The notes under the pieces were generated by a model that did not search any database, had not been told where the DNA came from, and saw only the letters and a list, made by a program, of their open reading frames with translations. From assembly GCF_048771995.1 (NCBI RefSeq), contig NC_133063.1, positions 12,341,563-12,405,562 on the forward strand: a DNA stretch of 64,000 nucleotides, in the 5' to 3' direction. The stretch is from Taeniopygia guttata. Taxonomy: Eukaryota; Chordata; Aves; Passeriformes; Estrildidae. Of the stretch, positions 1 to 32,224 are shown piece by piece. The number at the start of each line of letters is the position of its first letter. Position 1 is the stretch's first letter. The translations under genes and the position numbers were made by a program.

Positions 1-60
1 TGCATTTTCATGGGGGGCACTGGCATTGTGCCAGTGTCAAACCATGACACCCACTATACC
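1..60. other. Left edge with short inverted repeat
   Basis: Unique-looking sequence that leads into a pentamer tract. Bases 16-38 form a near-perfect inverted repeat: arms of about 10 bases (GGCACTGGCA and TGCCAGTGTC) around a TTG loop. No gene is seen here. Confidence 0.5.
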
Positions 61-310
61 CCTTCCCTTCCCTTCCCTTCCCTTCCCTTCCCTTCCCTTC
101 CCTTCCCTTCCCTTCCCTTCCCTTCCCTTCCCTTCCCTTCCCTTCCCTTCCCTTCCCTTCCCTTCCCTTCCCTTCCCTTCCCTTCCCTTCCCTTCCCTTC
201 CCTTCCCTTCCCTTCCCTTCCCTTCCCTTCCCTTCCCTTCCCTTCCCTTCCCTTCCCTTCCCTTCCCTTCCCTTCCCTTCCCTTCCCTTCCCTTCCCTTC
301 CCTTCCCTTC
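61..310. repeat. (CTTCC)n simple tandem repeat, about 50 units
   Basis: An almost uninterrupted array of the pentamer CCTTC covers about 250 bases and ends in a slightly altered unit at about 310. One strand is pure pyrimidine and the other pure purine. The two long open frames that cross it (repeating Pro-Ser-Leu-Pro-Phe) are artefacts of a stop-free repeat and are not genes. Its length will vary between individuals and may be collapsed or expanded in an assembly. Confidence 0.97.
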
Positions 311-483
311 CCCTTACTATTAAATAAATTTATTCTACACCAATATCTAACCTCATTTGGTTTTAATCATGTTTTTAGATGTATTTCCAATTTTCAAAGT
401 TCTTTCCATTTTATAAACAGAGACTTAATTTTCCTTGCTCTTCTGGATTTAAACTGGATTGAAACAGGGCTTCAGGAGAACTT

Positions 484-780
484 CTGCTCCAATTGCTGGA
501 GCACCTTCTTCCTCTTCTTTTGCCCTGACCCTGGTGTCAGCAGGGCTATTGCTCTCACATAACCTCACTTTTCTCTCACAGCTGTCTTGCAGCATTTTGT
601 ATGCTTTCTCTAATTGATTTCCAGAGGCAGCACTAATAGCTCAGCTAATGTGACCAGCAGTGTCCTGCAGTGGAACTGTTCAGGCTGGCTGTCCTATACA
701 AGAGCAGCACCAGCTGTTTTCTCACAAAGGCCACCCCTACAAGTTCTCTACTGCCAACACTTGACATGTACACCCAATAC
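484..780 (-). mobile_element. ERVL-type LTR fragment, same family as 18489-19505
   Basis: On the plus strand this block runs through the same order of short landmarks as the full LTR at 18489-19505: a GGAGCACCTTCTTCCTC-like block, then GTGTCAGCAGGGCT, then CTCACATAACCTCAC, a block with GCAGCACTAATAGCTCAG, and an end near CACCCAATAC. That end corresponds to the 5' terminus of the LTR read on the minus strand. Only about 300 of roughly 1000 bases remain and the terminal ACA is altered. The family assignment rests on remembered avian LTR consensus sequence and on comparison with the second copy in this window. Confidence 0.65.
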
Positions 781-799
781 TCCTATTTTAAACTCTCAC

Positions 800-3700
800 A
801 TCCCAGTAACTTCACCTCACAACTTCTACAGTTGAAACAATTTAGAAGAGGAATTACTTGAACACAATAATCTTCATATTCAAGAAATTGTTACGGCTGC
901 TAACTCTGAACAATTATGGGGCTAAGCCACAGGAACAGATCACTGCAAAAAGGACACGGTGAAAATGCAGAAAATTGGGTCCAGGCTGAAGGATCTCAAT
1001 GCTGTTTATCTGCCACTATTAAAGCCTCAAAGCAGAAGTCTTCCATGTTCACAGTAAGACCACATTTAATTCTGCATTTCCAAGTGGTTCTGACAGAAAT
1101 TCTTCCTGTGAGACAGCCCTGGATTTTGAATAGAAGTAACAAACTTAGGGTCAGATAGGACTTCCCCAGTACCAGAGCATCAAGACAGAGCCTTCCTTAT
1201 GTTGTTAATCCCACTGCAAAGAGATCACTAGAGCATGGGGCAGCTGGTCCAGTCAAGAAAGGATTACTGCTTCAGAACTAAGTATTACAGCTCTACTCCA
1301 AATGCCGGTAAAAAGCAGGTTCAATTGCTGCCATAGCTTGCAGGAGCCTCCTACCCCAGAGCCATCCCAAAGCCAGTTCAGGATTTCTGTCAGTTGGACA
1401 GGTCATTTTTCACTCCGTAGCACAATTTCCTCTGGTGCTTACTCTGCACCTTTACTCTGCTGCCCAAGAGTATTGACTAATCCCAGTAAAAAACCAAAAA
1501 CAAACTTTGAAACTGCATTTGTTATTTTCAAAATGGTTTTAGTGATATAATCAGGTAGTTTACAGAAAAGCAGATATCTGAAGAATTCAAATTTCTGCCT
1601 CTGGCAGCACAGTGTATACTTCATTTTTTAATTAATTTACTCAAAAGGATACAGGTATCAGCAACTCTTATCTTTGCAATTCTGAACCAGTACTGAGTGT
1701 AAAAAAATGTTTATATGCCACAGAGGAGCATTTCAAAACAAAGTATGAAATGCATCACAGGTTTTCTACAGTAAGGATTTTAGCCTCTTCAGATATTTTC
1801 TTCCTTCCACAAACAAGTGGAAAATTTGAAGCAATTCAGATCTCTGTTTCATTCTTTTGTATTATCTGGAGGAGTATGATTAGATAGTATCAATGAGTAG
1901 TAATTTTAGGTAGTTGTAGTTTTGTCATCTGCTAGAGTGGTATTTGTTGAACGAAAAATTCAGAATTTGGAGGACATTGGGCCATTTACCTGCATAGTTT
2001 GATTATATTTTAAATATGACAATTTTCATGTGTTAAACCAAATCTGTGGAAACCAAAATGCTAAGAATCTTCTCCTGTGTACACTGCTAGTCTTGTGAAA
2101 GGCTAGGGTAATGTTTGTATTTAAAACATTAGAAAGCACCACGTATTGTAGTTAATTTTCTTTTCTTCCAAGTAAAATTTAACACATTTAATTTCTCATA
2201 TGAGCATTCTCCTGTTAAATCTTCCTGCCAGTTTTCTAAGAATAAAATCTTATTCTGTTCCCAGTCACTAAATAGTGGATTTTTATACTGTTTGGATTTT
2301 CCCCCCACCATCAGAAGTTCTGATTCAGAGTGGTTAGCTCTTCTGCCTCGCTTTTTCAGAAAACTTCACTGTAACTTACTTTTTAATTTTTTGTCTATGA
2401 GCTACTGAGTAGACAATATACTGAGCTGCACCAGTAATAATATAAGAGGATTTTGTGTCAGGCAGAATTACATCCTTTTAAGGCATAACCTGAATTAAAT
2501 AAAAAACGATGGAGAATATTAGATATTCCCAGCAAGACAGAGTTCCAAATTTCCATAATGAAATGAGTGGCATCCTATCGAAGTTATTTGTAAAAATTGC
2601 TGTTGCCATTCTTCCAACACTTTAAGCACAACCTTTTAATCACTTTATCTTCCCTAGTGCTTCTACTGTTAGTGCCAATTTATTTTGTTCCTACAGCTTA
2701 AAAGGTTAAGGTTTTGTAATTAATTAAATTAATGGAAGTCTAAGTTAGACATCTACCTCTGTAAGCTAAAAATAGCGAGGAGTTAGTGAACAGTGTTGTA
2801 AAATCAAATAAATTAGTGACTGCTTCTATCCAGTGGTAAAGGCCTTTGTGGAGATAATTTAATCAGTCATCCCCCAGTCCATTTCAAAGGTGAATATATA
2901 ATGTACAGCTAGTTAGTGCCACAGCACTAAAATGAATCAGCCCAAAACTCAGATGAGTGCTGCCCTGACACTGAGCAATCTTCCATAAAAGAAAAGAGAA
3001 AAATAAGACCAATCTCTCCTTAGTGGCTGTTGGCAAGGATTCACTTTGATCAACAAGAATGTGTGTTTAAAGTAGTATAAAGTTATGGGTTTTTTTTTAA
3101 TTTAAAAAACATTGCCTCTCATCTGTTTGATCTAGGTGGAACATCCTTAGGAAATAATAGAATTATGCAAATCATAGTAAATGTGAAGATGTCCATGTTC
3201 ATTACTAAAGTTGGCTTTGAACAGATCAGTCCACAGACCTGAGAAACAATGGCATCAAAATACTAAGAAAGAGCCTGTAAAAATACTAAAAATGGACCTG
3301 TTTATATTAAATATCCGTTGAATATAAACAACATCGAATGATATTCAATTTCCATTGTATATAAACATATTTAAGAATTAACTGCATGAGAGTGGGTGGA
3401 ACCAGTGTAAAAACATAAAGGTATTTAAACTGTGAGGCTGCAAAACCATTCACACAAGTTGCATATAAATGAAATTAAGCAAATCATATCTGATTTCAGA
3501 AGAAATCTGTAATGAACAGAGATCTGTAATGAATATGTAGAATAGGGAAGTGTTGACACCACCTCACACTGCTGAGACTTCAGTGCTTCCTGTTATATAT
3601 ACACAGGTGTACATTGTGCATACACAGTTCTGCACCCTGTTTGGAAATCAGGAAACTCACAAAGCAGTGGGAAGAGCAGAGCTTAAGAAAAATGCTGAGT

Positions 3701-4740
3701 AGCTTGGTAACTTCCCCAGGCTGTAAATCTGAAATTAATCAAAATCATAAGATACTGATACTGGCAAAGAGGTTAAGTAATGTAATGTGGTAAGGCAGGA
3801 ACTTACTGAAAGAAAAACGAGTTAGATTGAAAATAATGCTTTAAAGTTTGTAAAACAGTAAAAATCTTTTATTATATAGTGCTTGAGGATGAAAGAACAT
3901 ACCTATAATTTCCTTGACCTATTTTTACTACTCCTTTTGCACCCTCATGATCTTAAATTGCAGCAGCCTAACCTCCTCCAAAATATCCTTACTGAACTTT
4001 ATCCTTTCCAGAAAGCAGTAGTCCCCTGAAGTCATCAATGGTTCCACTGCTTACAGCATGAATATAAAAAAAGTATGTCAAAATAAGTAATTCACTGAGC
4101 GAAGAGCAGCTTTGTTTTCTTTCCCTGAAAATATAACCTGTTCATATTGACAAGGAGGAACCTGACAGATATGAAAATACAGTATAATAGCATTAAAACA
4201 ATAGCTGATTAGGACCCCTATGATCCTCTTAAATCTGAGGGACATTATTGTCTACATAGCACTGACATTTAAGATGCATGTAAGTGAGCTTGTAAGTAAC
4301 CAGCTCTCAGGGGTGAGTTCATTACTGCAGTGATAGACAACAAAAATATCTTTGCTTTTATAAGCCTTCTCTTTGTCTCTATACAGAGCAAGATGCCACC
4401 AAACTGATGGGGGTTTATTAGCGGTAATACAGAACAGGTTCAGGCATTAGTCACAATGTATTAGTGTATCTATTTTTAACTACAATTTAACAGACTGCTC
4501 ACAGAGATAAACACCTACTCTTTGGAGGTGGTACTCTGCTACAGCAAAGCCTTAGACTCTCCTTAATCACAGTTGTACACAATATAAATCTCCACTGGGG
4601 TCAGTGTCAGGAGCAACAGGATACAATAAAAAAACAATAAACTGGATGATGCACTAAGGGAAAAGGCTTGGGTATGGATGCTGGCAGACTCCATATTCTT
4701 CAGTATATGACAAAATAAACTTGGTGCCAAAAACATATTT
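800..4740. other. Unique AT-rich sequence, no gene seen
   Basis: About 3.9 kb of AT-rich DNA beyond the probable 3' end of SPIN1. Open frames are at most about 80 codons and show no recognisable domain on either strand. There is no obvious LTR or CR1 signature. Intergenic sequence 3' of SPIN1 is the simplest reading. Confidence 0.5.
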
Positions 4741-4845
4741 TAGAATCACACAATCACTTAGGTTGGAAGAGATCCTTCAGATTATTGAGTCCAACTGTTA
4801 ACCTAACACTACAAATTCACCACTATACCACATCCTTTTAAGTGC
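4741..4845 (-). mobile_element. CR1 LINE 3'-end fragment (antisense)
   Basis: The block beginning TAGAATCACACAATCACTTA and continuing through GGTTGGAAGAGATCCTT and GAGTCCAACTGTTAACC is the reverse complement of the typical avian CR1 3' tail. In sense it reads as AAGATCxxTTCCAACC followed by short ATTCTATGA-like repeats. It is a 5'-truncated copy of about 100 bases. Confidence 0.8.
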
Positions 4846-5469
4846 CATGCACTCTTTATTATCAGAAAATAGGCAGTAATAAAGAAAATCTGTTCAACAT
4901 GGAAAGCCTGCCATAGTAATTTAACCACATAAAGTCTTCAAAACAACTTAGAAGACTTTAGAAAATTCACAACACGGTGATGTTATCTTCTTTCCTCATC
5001 ACCTCCAATTTGCATCAACTTTGTTTTTTATCACCAGTAAAATACACTTCATTAAATTTTAAATTTTTTTAATTCAAAGCAAATTTAATGTATCACCAAA
5101 ACACTGCCAAATGCTTCTGCAGCTCCCCACTGCCAAAATATTCTGTGTGCTCTGGAAATAGAGACTGCTTCACAGACCGGCACAGGTGCCGGGAGAGGGG
5201 GGGAGGAGTTTTCTGTGTTTAGTTAAATACAGTTTAACAGTATGCTTTTCCTTAGACAAGTTCCATCTTATTGACACTTATACTTACTTGGAAAAAAGAA
5301 TAAAGATTTGGCTCTGCAAGCAAACATATTTCATAGAGCAAGTATTATACCAGCATACATGGCTCAATATTAAAATAATAATTCCTTTCAATCAGAAAAA
5401 TGAAGAAACTGCTTCTTCATAATCTGAAATCACATCTCTGTGTTTTGCTCATGAGAACAAAGTTTACAG

Positions 5470-8400
5470 GCATAAGTTGCACATAAAGGGTTTATTTTAA
5501 ATGTTTTAAGGATAGAGTTACATCATAATTATAAAAATTACTTACAGAATTAAGTAACAATTTAAAGTGTTTATACTTCTAAATGCAGAGAACAGGGAAC
5601 TGTCTACATTGTTCAAAATAAAACAAAAATAAAGAAACCAAGCTCTAAAGATGAATTTAATACCTAATTTAAAAATGTGAACACGAAGACCTCTGAACTA
5701 TACACATACCAAGAACCATCCAAATTGCACTAATGATGTAAAATACAAAAATAACAGCATTTTCAAGGAACCAGAAACTGTTGTTACCATAATTCTTTTT
5801 CCTGACGCAACTTGACAATTCTCTCTGAAGACAAAGCCCCTATGTTTAAACAATTCATTTAAAGAATGCTTCTACCTATTCCAACAAAAAGGGTTTTCCC
5901 CATCTCTACTCCAACATAGTTTAGGGTTTGGCACTCAAAAAGAAAGAAGAAGAATGTAGTGTTCTGCTATTCAACTGAAATTTTATTTTTTTCTTTAACA
6001 GAATACATGGTCCCTTCAAATGCTGTATGACACATACAACTGGAAAATTACCTTCCGTTGGCACTATGCTCGTCTCACCGGTGCATTTAATCCTACTAAC
6101 AACCATTAAAACAGCACAATAAGCAAATTCACAAAAAACTGAACACAAAATAAAAACAGAACAAAACAAAAACCTAAACATTTTAACATGCAACTTTAGT
6201 TCGTTACATTGAATGTTCTAACCCTCTAAGCATGCAAAAAAGGATGGTCTGCATTTAAGTTTGTTTTTTTTTTTTCCCTTTTAAGTTTTACATGGCAGCC
6301 TGACATCACACACACGCACACACACAATATACAACAATACTACAGCAGGTAAATGTGAAAGGTGAATAACTTTTATACAAAGATCCATGGCCTGTGCCAT
6401 CACAAGCCCTCTGTGATTTTGGAAAGTAATGTTGAACCCCTATAACAAGGAACCAACATTTAGTTACCAGGGTAACGCAAGCACTGCATGCAGATCTGAA
6501 ACATGAGCCTAAAACAAAGCCCAAAGCAGATGGGCAGGGAGTGGAATTAGTCTCAAGCCTCAAAACTGTGGTTTAAGCTATCAAAAAAAATAAAACCCAA
6601 AAAACCAAACCAAACCAAACCAAAAAAAAAAATCCCCAAAAAACCCCCAAGTGAAAATATCCACACAACGGACGAATGGGGACATCCAAAAACAACAGTG
6701 AAATTTACAGTTTGTAGATTATACTCTAATTGTCAGAATACATAGTGTATTCAATAGGCTTGCAGAAAACCCACAAATGCAAGCCTAATGCTAAAAGTGT
6801 TCCAGTAGACCTAAACCTCAGATATTTCAAAACAAACCTCTTATTCCTCAGATATATAGCCCCAAGCTCAGTGTACTAGGTAATCCATGTATCTTGTGTG
6901 TAATTAATACACTCACTCATTCCTGTGCCACAAATATTGACTTGGGCTCATGGAGCCAGGCTCAGCTTTGAGATTTACATGCAGGACTCTTAAGAGTCAA
7001 TAGAAAACACAACAGATCTGCAGGATGAAAACACTGTGTTGCAAATCTGCTCACTTTGTTCAAACACAAGAAACATTTACGACTCGGGTACTTACTGCAT
7101 AAGGACTGCATTGAGAAGCTATTCACTGAAAGACCAATAGCCTGCCTTTGGTTGCCCATGATGAAATACTGGACATAATGCAATATAGTAGCAATGGACA
7201 AAGAATTAAGGTATCATATTTATACGGAGAGTATTTATTATCATTCAACAGCATAATGAGGCACAAGCCTTAAGGCTAAAATATGAAATCAGGCAAAAAA
7301 ATGGACAGAAAGGGGCTTAAACCACTGAGTCTTCAATACCAAGAATACCCACAACAGAGGTAATCTACACCTCTGTCCTCTGATTAACAGCTCCTGCATT
7401 CTTCCACTAATGGCACACAGTTGGATATCAGGGTATTTGTTCCTTCCATCAAGTGTTAACTGTCTTCACTTCTGTGAAGCAGTTCTTTAAACTTGCAGAG
7501 CTCTGCCTTGTTGTAACATGACAACCTTGTTGCTGTGCTGCATTGTTGTTTCAATTCCATATTTTAAAAGCTGCCACACTTAAGGAAACCCTAATTTTCA
7601 TTTACAACTATCTCGCAAGATTATAACCATGAAAAGATTTTGCAGTTGTGGGCTGCTATTTACATCCACAAGCTAATGCAGATGACCGAACCACTGAGAC
7701 TGCCTTATAGCTTCCATTAGATAGTACACCACTGGCATGCAGAACTCTAGTGTTCATAGAATGAAATTAATGTTAACAGCATACCTCAAAGCAAGTACAA
7801 TGTACACCACAAAAGGCAACAACAGGTTTAAACTGTAGATTTATCCAGACACTCCTTAAGCGGAAAAGCCAGAAAAAGAATAAACTGGGAAGATGCCTTC
7901 TTGAACCAAAATTATTAAAAGCAAACCAAAACAGAGGAATGCAACAGACTGAGCAGAAGGCAACAAATGTTTCTCCTTCTCTAAAGTTACATCTTCACTG
8001 TAAAAGGAAACCCCCTCCCACTCCCCTGGTGTGAGACTGTATTTACCATGTAAAATATTAATTACTGTTAGGCTTCTAAGTCCACACACAAACATTCAGG
8101 TTGCTAAGTTTTGATTTAAAATGAGAGACTACTGATGCCAATGCGTAGTCTAAATTCTTCTGAAGTAGCATATACACTGTTAGAGTTGTGGCACCAAGCA
8201 CTTGGGTTTTGCTAAGAAGTGTGTATAACAAACAAAGAAAGAAGTACAACATTTAGGATTGAAGGCAGCCTTGTTGCATGTATTTTACTGGTTCCTACGA
8301 CTTGTAAATATGGGCCATTAACTGGCATATTCTAATTAAGTGGTTATACAGATTAAATGTAATTTTATAGTGTAAAGCCTTTTCACTGAAAGGTGCGTAA

Positions 8401-9028
8401 TCCAAACACTTGATATCCTACTGCCCTGTGACTAGTAAAAAATGCATAAGCATTTCCACGCACTGCAAGTTCTTAAAAAGCTAAATTTGAAATAAAGTGT
8501 AGAAACACAGCAGATTGATGTTACTTGGGTTAGGCACTCCTTGATACTGCACAAACTGTTTAAACCTTTCAGAAAAGTCACCTCTGTCCCAACCCTGAAA
8601 ACAAGGACTGCCAGTATCCAAGAAATTAAATTTAATGTTACAAAAGAAGGCATATCAAAATATCAAACTACACTTGCATGTGGCAGTTGAACAAGTGAGT
8701 GCAAGATTGAAGAAAAAGTCAAAATCTATGCAAAAATTTAGATTAATGATTACAATACTAGATCAACTTTACACAGCTTGAATTTGCAGCTGTTCTTTGC
8801 TTTTAACTCCCTCCTGCCCAAACATACTGACTTCCTTCAAGAAAAGGAGTTCTCTTACACAAAATATGTCATGTTTGTATTACTCAGAACAAAACAGTTT
8901 TGCTGGCAGAGATTGTGGGTTCGCAGGGACATTTAAGCTTTCGTTAAACTGGAAAGCAGTCAAGTCTTTGTGTCTACAAATTTTACATTTAATAGTTCCA
9001 CAAATTTGGCAAAAGTTCATGGTGATGT
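5470..9028 (-). other. SPIN1: SPIN1 3' untranslated region (extent inferred)
   Basis: The SPIN1 stop codon is at 9029-9031 and no further exon boundary is needed downstream. The 3.5 kb below it is AT-rich and free of recognisable LTR or CR1 sequence, which fits a selectively maintained UTR. It contains a CA-rich microsatellite at about 6307-6326, low-complexity CCAAA runs at about 6600-6625, and only short chance ORFs. The lower boundary is set by an AATAAA signal (minus strand) at 5491-5496, with U-rich sequence beyond it. Mammalian SPIN1 also has a 3' UTR of several kilobases. Earlier poly(A) sites could give shorter transcripts, for example the TTTATT at about 7236 read on the minus strand. 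The length is an inference, not an observation. Confidence 0.5.
5491..5496 (-). promoter_or_regulatory. Candidate SPIN1 poly(A) signal AATAAA
   Basis: TTTATT on the plus strand reads AATAAA on the minus strand, about 3.5 kb past the SPIN1 stop codon. The following minus-strand sequence is T-rich (AACTTTGTTCTC), as expected near a cleavage site. Several other AATAAA matches lie in this AT-rich stretch, so it is only one candidate. Confidence 0.3.
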
Positions 9029-27717
<18,689 letters not shown>

Positions 27718-27894
27718 TCATCTGTGTTTAAGTGAGCAGCAAAGCTGCTTGACTAGGGTGAAAATCCAGTTCTTTCCAACTTCCAGGATATCTCCTTTTT
27801 TAGTCTTAGGATGAGACAACTACTTATTAATCCACCATTCAATCAACACCTTGTCCTTTTTAAATGTAGAAGATGATCTTTCAATTACAGTACT
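27718..27894 (-). other. SPIN1: SPIN1 5' UTR portion of exon 2
   Basis: The acceptor TTTTGTTTTTCAG ends at 27895, giving an exon of 229 bases (27666-27894) with 177 bases of leader. The leader has in-frame stops before the ATG, so no longer N-terminus is possible through this exon. The noncoding first exon that should splice to it was not identified. Confidence 0.7.
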
Positions 27895-30800
27895 CTGAAA
27901 AACAAAACAGGTGAAGTTTATAAGTGGCTTGATTTTGAAACAAAAATATTCTATCCTAACCAAGAGTCTCATTTTAATGTTTGTTTTCATATACAACAGG
28001 ATATTCCTTCATATTATCTTATTCTGAAAACATTCAACAACACAGGACATATACAGCCAAATACAAGGGCTGCTACTTTTATCTCCTAATCACAGTAAAT
28101 TTCCAGGTCACTATGTCAGTTACAAAGAGAAAAGAAAGCTTCTTAAAAACCATTGAGCTTAACACAGGGAAGTATGACTACTAACTTAGAGAAACTGTAC
28201 TACCTTTACTGGGTTAAAGCACCAATCAAACAATCTAATCCATCTATTTGGTTAGAAATATCATGCTCTTACATAGCAGAATAACTTTGCTTCACAGAAG
28301 TTAAAATAAGATTGTTGAAAAAAATACAATACAAAAGCTTTTAAAAACATTGATTTCACTGCAACGACTGTTCATACCAGCAATTTGTTGAGGAGGTCAC
28401 CAGTTCATAGATCCCATGATTCATAGATCTCTTTAAGTTTCTGGCAATTCCTTCTACCTAAGATCATCAAATTCCTAAAGCATTTAGTCATCACATTCCT
28501 CTAGATAAGGGAGGTAACTGAGGACAACTTTTTAATATCCTTTTCAGCATTTAATAACAGAAAATTTTGACCATGTTAAAAAAATTCAAAGCACTACAGG
28601 TTAAGTTATTTCTGGGCCAGAAACATTTATGTATAAGAATTCACTACTTCAGTGTTGCTCACAAAACAGACAAGTGAGATCAGATCACTTCCTTAAGAAA
28701 TGTCACTGCTAATCTGTGACAGACAGGACCCATCTAATCTGTGAGTCAGCACTGTCTTCCCTCTACTACAGTTTTGGAAACTGTTGTCAATTTTCATACA
28801 GGGGTTAAACCAGAAGAATGCCTCTAACCAGTGATCCGACAAGGGAAAAAAAACATAGCATAAGCTAGTGCCTTACTGAATAAGGGAACATAAAGGTGAC
28901 ATACCTTGAGGTATGGTAAAACTATTACACAGAAAAATGCATTTACATCTAACACTTGGCAATTCTTTCATGAATTTTACCCATTACCTTCTTGGAACAA
29001 TACAGCAACAAAGAGCAATAAACCTAGGAAAAATCCTAACACTAGTGTTCCAAATTCAATTTACATTTCAGTTGCATAATGACAGTTCTGAAGTAACCAA
29101 CAAAGAGGCATAAAACCTCATTTTCTGAAAACAAACTGATGCACTTTAAGAACACTTTGAATTTTAAGAATATGTAAATTAAGTCTTATTTATATAATTA
29201 CAAATACACAAAACCCTGTACAACTTAAGGTTCTTAAAAGTGAAAAATGACAAAATATCAGACTTAATGCCAACATGCAAGTTTCTTGATCTCCTAATAA
29301 GGAAAATCAAAAAAGAAAATCAAAAAGATCATTAACTCATAAAAATGAAAAATCATTTACTGCAAGTCTCAAGAAATGTCCTGCTTCACATAAAGGTAGG
29401 AAACACAAAACCAGAACACACTTCTGATGCACTCAGTCACAATAATCTGCTCTGTGTAGACAGAGCAGATATTCCTTGTTTGGCAATATGTAAGATGACC
29501 TATGAAACAACCAACTTTTTAAAGTAATTCTGTTGATAGTGGCAAACACACTAAAGCAAATCCAAATTAAGTAGGGATTTTTGGATACAAAGTGACACAT
29601 TCAAAGCAACTTTACAGACTGTCAGTAACTTTTGGAAAAGAAGTGCCACTGCCTACTTGTCAGACACCCATTTCCCCAGCACCCAACAGCACAGATCACG
29701 ATCAGTGCAGCTGCAGGTTTCACTTAAAATACAGACATTGTTTTGACTTGTGAGCTTCTCACCAGCCTAGGTGTGTTGTTCATCTGTTTTTACAAGCCTT
29801 TCTACACAAAAGCATACTTTAGGAAAACGTGTGAAAATTAGGTAACTATTTCATCTGATAGTAGTCTAATTACTGCAGTGTTTCAGAGGCTATTAAGTGT
29901 TAGATTAAAAACACTAGCACTAAAGATTGTCAATCATACCAGTTCTATTTGAGAATAGTGGAATCATACTACTAAAATAGGCAGAAAGATACAACATAAA
30001 GACAGAAAAAATAAAACTCATGAAAAAAAAAATTTGTAGTATAAAGGAAAATTATGGAAAAAACAATATGTACAGACTTCAGTTCTTACTGTGAAGTATC
30101 TTATCCCCTTTCTATAAACTTAATTGTTTACAAACATTAAAATGTTTATATGAGCTTTGAGTTCCATGAAAGTAAGTGTAACCACCTAAAATAATTCTCT
30201 AGTTTAAATTTCACTTAACATTCATGTATGTATTTCCATAAAATTGCGTGCATTTCACTGCAACACATGGCACAATGCTGTTTACAGCATTTTTGTGAAA
30301 GCTTCATGGCTCTGCTATGCAGTGAAAAGAGATGTTAGCAGACAAAACCTGTGATAATTAATGCTGACACCAAGCTCACAATTTTAAGAGTCTCACTCCT
30401 AAACAGCATATTTAAATTTTACCATCATGAACACAGAAGGAAGTATCTGCTGAGGAAATGCTTTAGGTGTAGAGACGTTTGGAAGGAGAGGAAGGGTTAT
30501 AGCACATGCTGCTTGTATTTAGAGGATACAATTTCAGCCAAAAATGGCAGGTTTGCACCTTCCCAGGTCTGTTCCTGCTGTCACAGCCACAGTGATCAGG
30601 CCTTCTGGCACCACCTGGTGGGCTTCAATATTTTTACTTCGCTATCTAAAAGACTTCTGTGTACAACTCGCTGAGAACTTTCACTGCTAGCTGCATAGGG
30701 GAAGACCAGCACTTCACAAAAATATTCTGGGGAAGGAGTCATTCTAAACTGAAATGCATCAACTAAATCCTTGGTAAGCAATTGTGACTTCCATAAATTA

Positions 30801-31850
30801 GCTCAGAGCTACTGCTACATGTTTCAGATGAAGAAGTACAGTATAGTTTATCCAGCACTAACAAGCTGGATGAAGCACGTTATTCAGCATGTTAGTATGT
30901 TATTCAGACTCCCTTATCCTTATTAGATGAGCAGAAAGGATCATTCTATGCAAGTCTTCTACACCTGCCTTCCAAAAGGCAATCTTACTGTTAAGATATC
31001 TCCTAAATAATGGCTGCAATAAAAATATGCTGGTTTTAGTTTGTTACAGTTGGGTCTCTTTTTTCATTACCTAATAAAAAAATCCCAAGCACTTTCCTGT
31101 GGTACAAGAATTCAGCAACTGAAATGACAAATTTTTGTAATATCCTACCACATAAATCAGTATATTAGTTATTAGGAATTTCTTTTATTCTAAACTAGGA
31201 ATTTGTGTAGGTAGTAAGATCTGATGTCTGAGAAGAAAGTATTGTTACAATACATTAAGTCTGAGGATAAAAGTGATTTGGAGCTGACAGCTACGTAAAT
31301 AATACCTTTCAGAAACATGTGTACAAACTGAAAGAAAAATCAAGTCAAATCAAGTACAACTGCGTCTTCACTACCATGGCCTCTGCAGTTTGACCTCTAC
31401 CTAGAGAGGTGCTGTCTACAACTGTACAAGAAACAAGCAGCACTGATGTGCAACTGTGTGCATATACACTAACACACCCATACCACTGCACTGGGACTGG
31501 CTGTATGGGGCTTTGATCTGGTTTAGGGAAAGAAATTCCTGCCAATGGCAGGGCAGGTAGACTAGATGTTCCTTAAATGCCCTTTCCAACACAAACTACT
31601 CTCATGACTCAAAATTCAAAGTTAACTCCACAATGCCATAGTGATGAAACTGCAGATTACTCAGCAGAAGACTAGAAGAATCTGAAATTCGTGCAAACTC
31701 TTTTGTTAACAAAGTGTCCATAAAATTCAAGAGACAGCACACTGCAATTCCTAATTATTTACAAAAATAATTTAGCACTAACAAATGGGCAAGTAATTTA
31801 CCATTATGAAAAACAATATTAAAATGCCTGCTAATAAATTACTGTGGTTG
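27895..31850 (-). other. SPIN1 first intron, unique part
   Basis: About 4 kb of unique AT-rich sequence above the 5' UTR exon. No recognisable repeats and no protein-like frame; the 107-codon plus frame at 30351-30674 has no known motif. If the SPIN1 first exon lies further up, this is intron 1. Confidence 0.55.
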
Positions 31851-32224
31851 TAGGGAGGGGGTGGAGCTCAGAACTGCATGGGCATGGCTTATATTGCTAT
31901 TCTATAGCATCTACATGAGCACTACAGGGCACAGCCATGGGGGAAAGAAAAAATGAGTACCCTGCAGAAATGACACAACTTTGTTTACCTCTTCCTCAGA
32001 GAGGTTGCTGGAATCAGCTGAGTAGACCCTGCCCTCTCTCACAACTCCTCATCCATTCCTGACCCAGGACAGTGCTGCTCTGGGTGGCGAACACAGCTGA
32101 GCGCAGCGGAGCAGTTAAAAACCCTGGTGCCGCTGGGAACTGAGCCCTAGCAGAGTGAAAAAGCACAAGCAGAGGTGCTGGAGTGGGAATCAGCCATGGG
32201 GAACAAAGCAGTGGCGTAACACAA
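31850..32224 (+). other. Sequence preceding an ERVL-type LTR, possibly retroviral
   Basis: A moderately GC-rich stretch that ends at the LTR beginning at 32225. It differs from the surrounding AT-rich intron and includes GCGCAGCGGAGCAG and GTGCCGCTGGG words, but I cannot place it in a retroviral gene. It may be older repeat sequence into which the LTR inserted. Confidence 0.3.

Noticed and set aside
10..562. Long open frames of 105 and 178 codons across the (CTTCC)n tract
   Set aside because: They consist of the translated pentamer repeat plus random flanks; a stop-free repeat produces such frames without being a gene.
31970..32040. Minus-strand exon-like segment ending at GAAGAG|GTAAAC
   Set aside because: It lies next to an ERVL-type LTR in repeat-like sequence, and the donor is weak.
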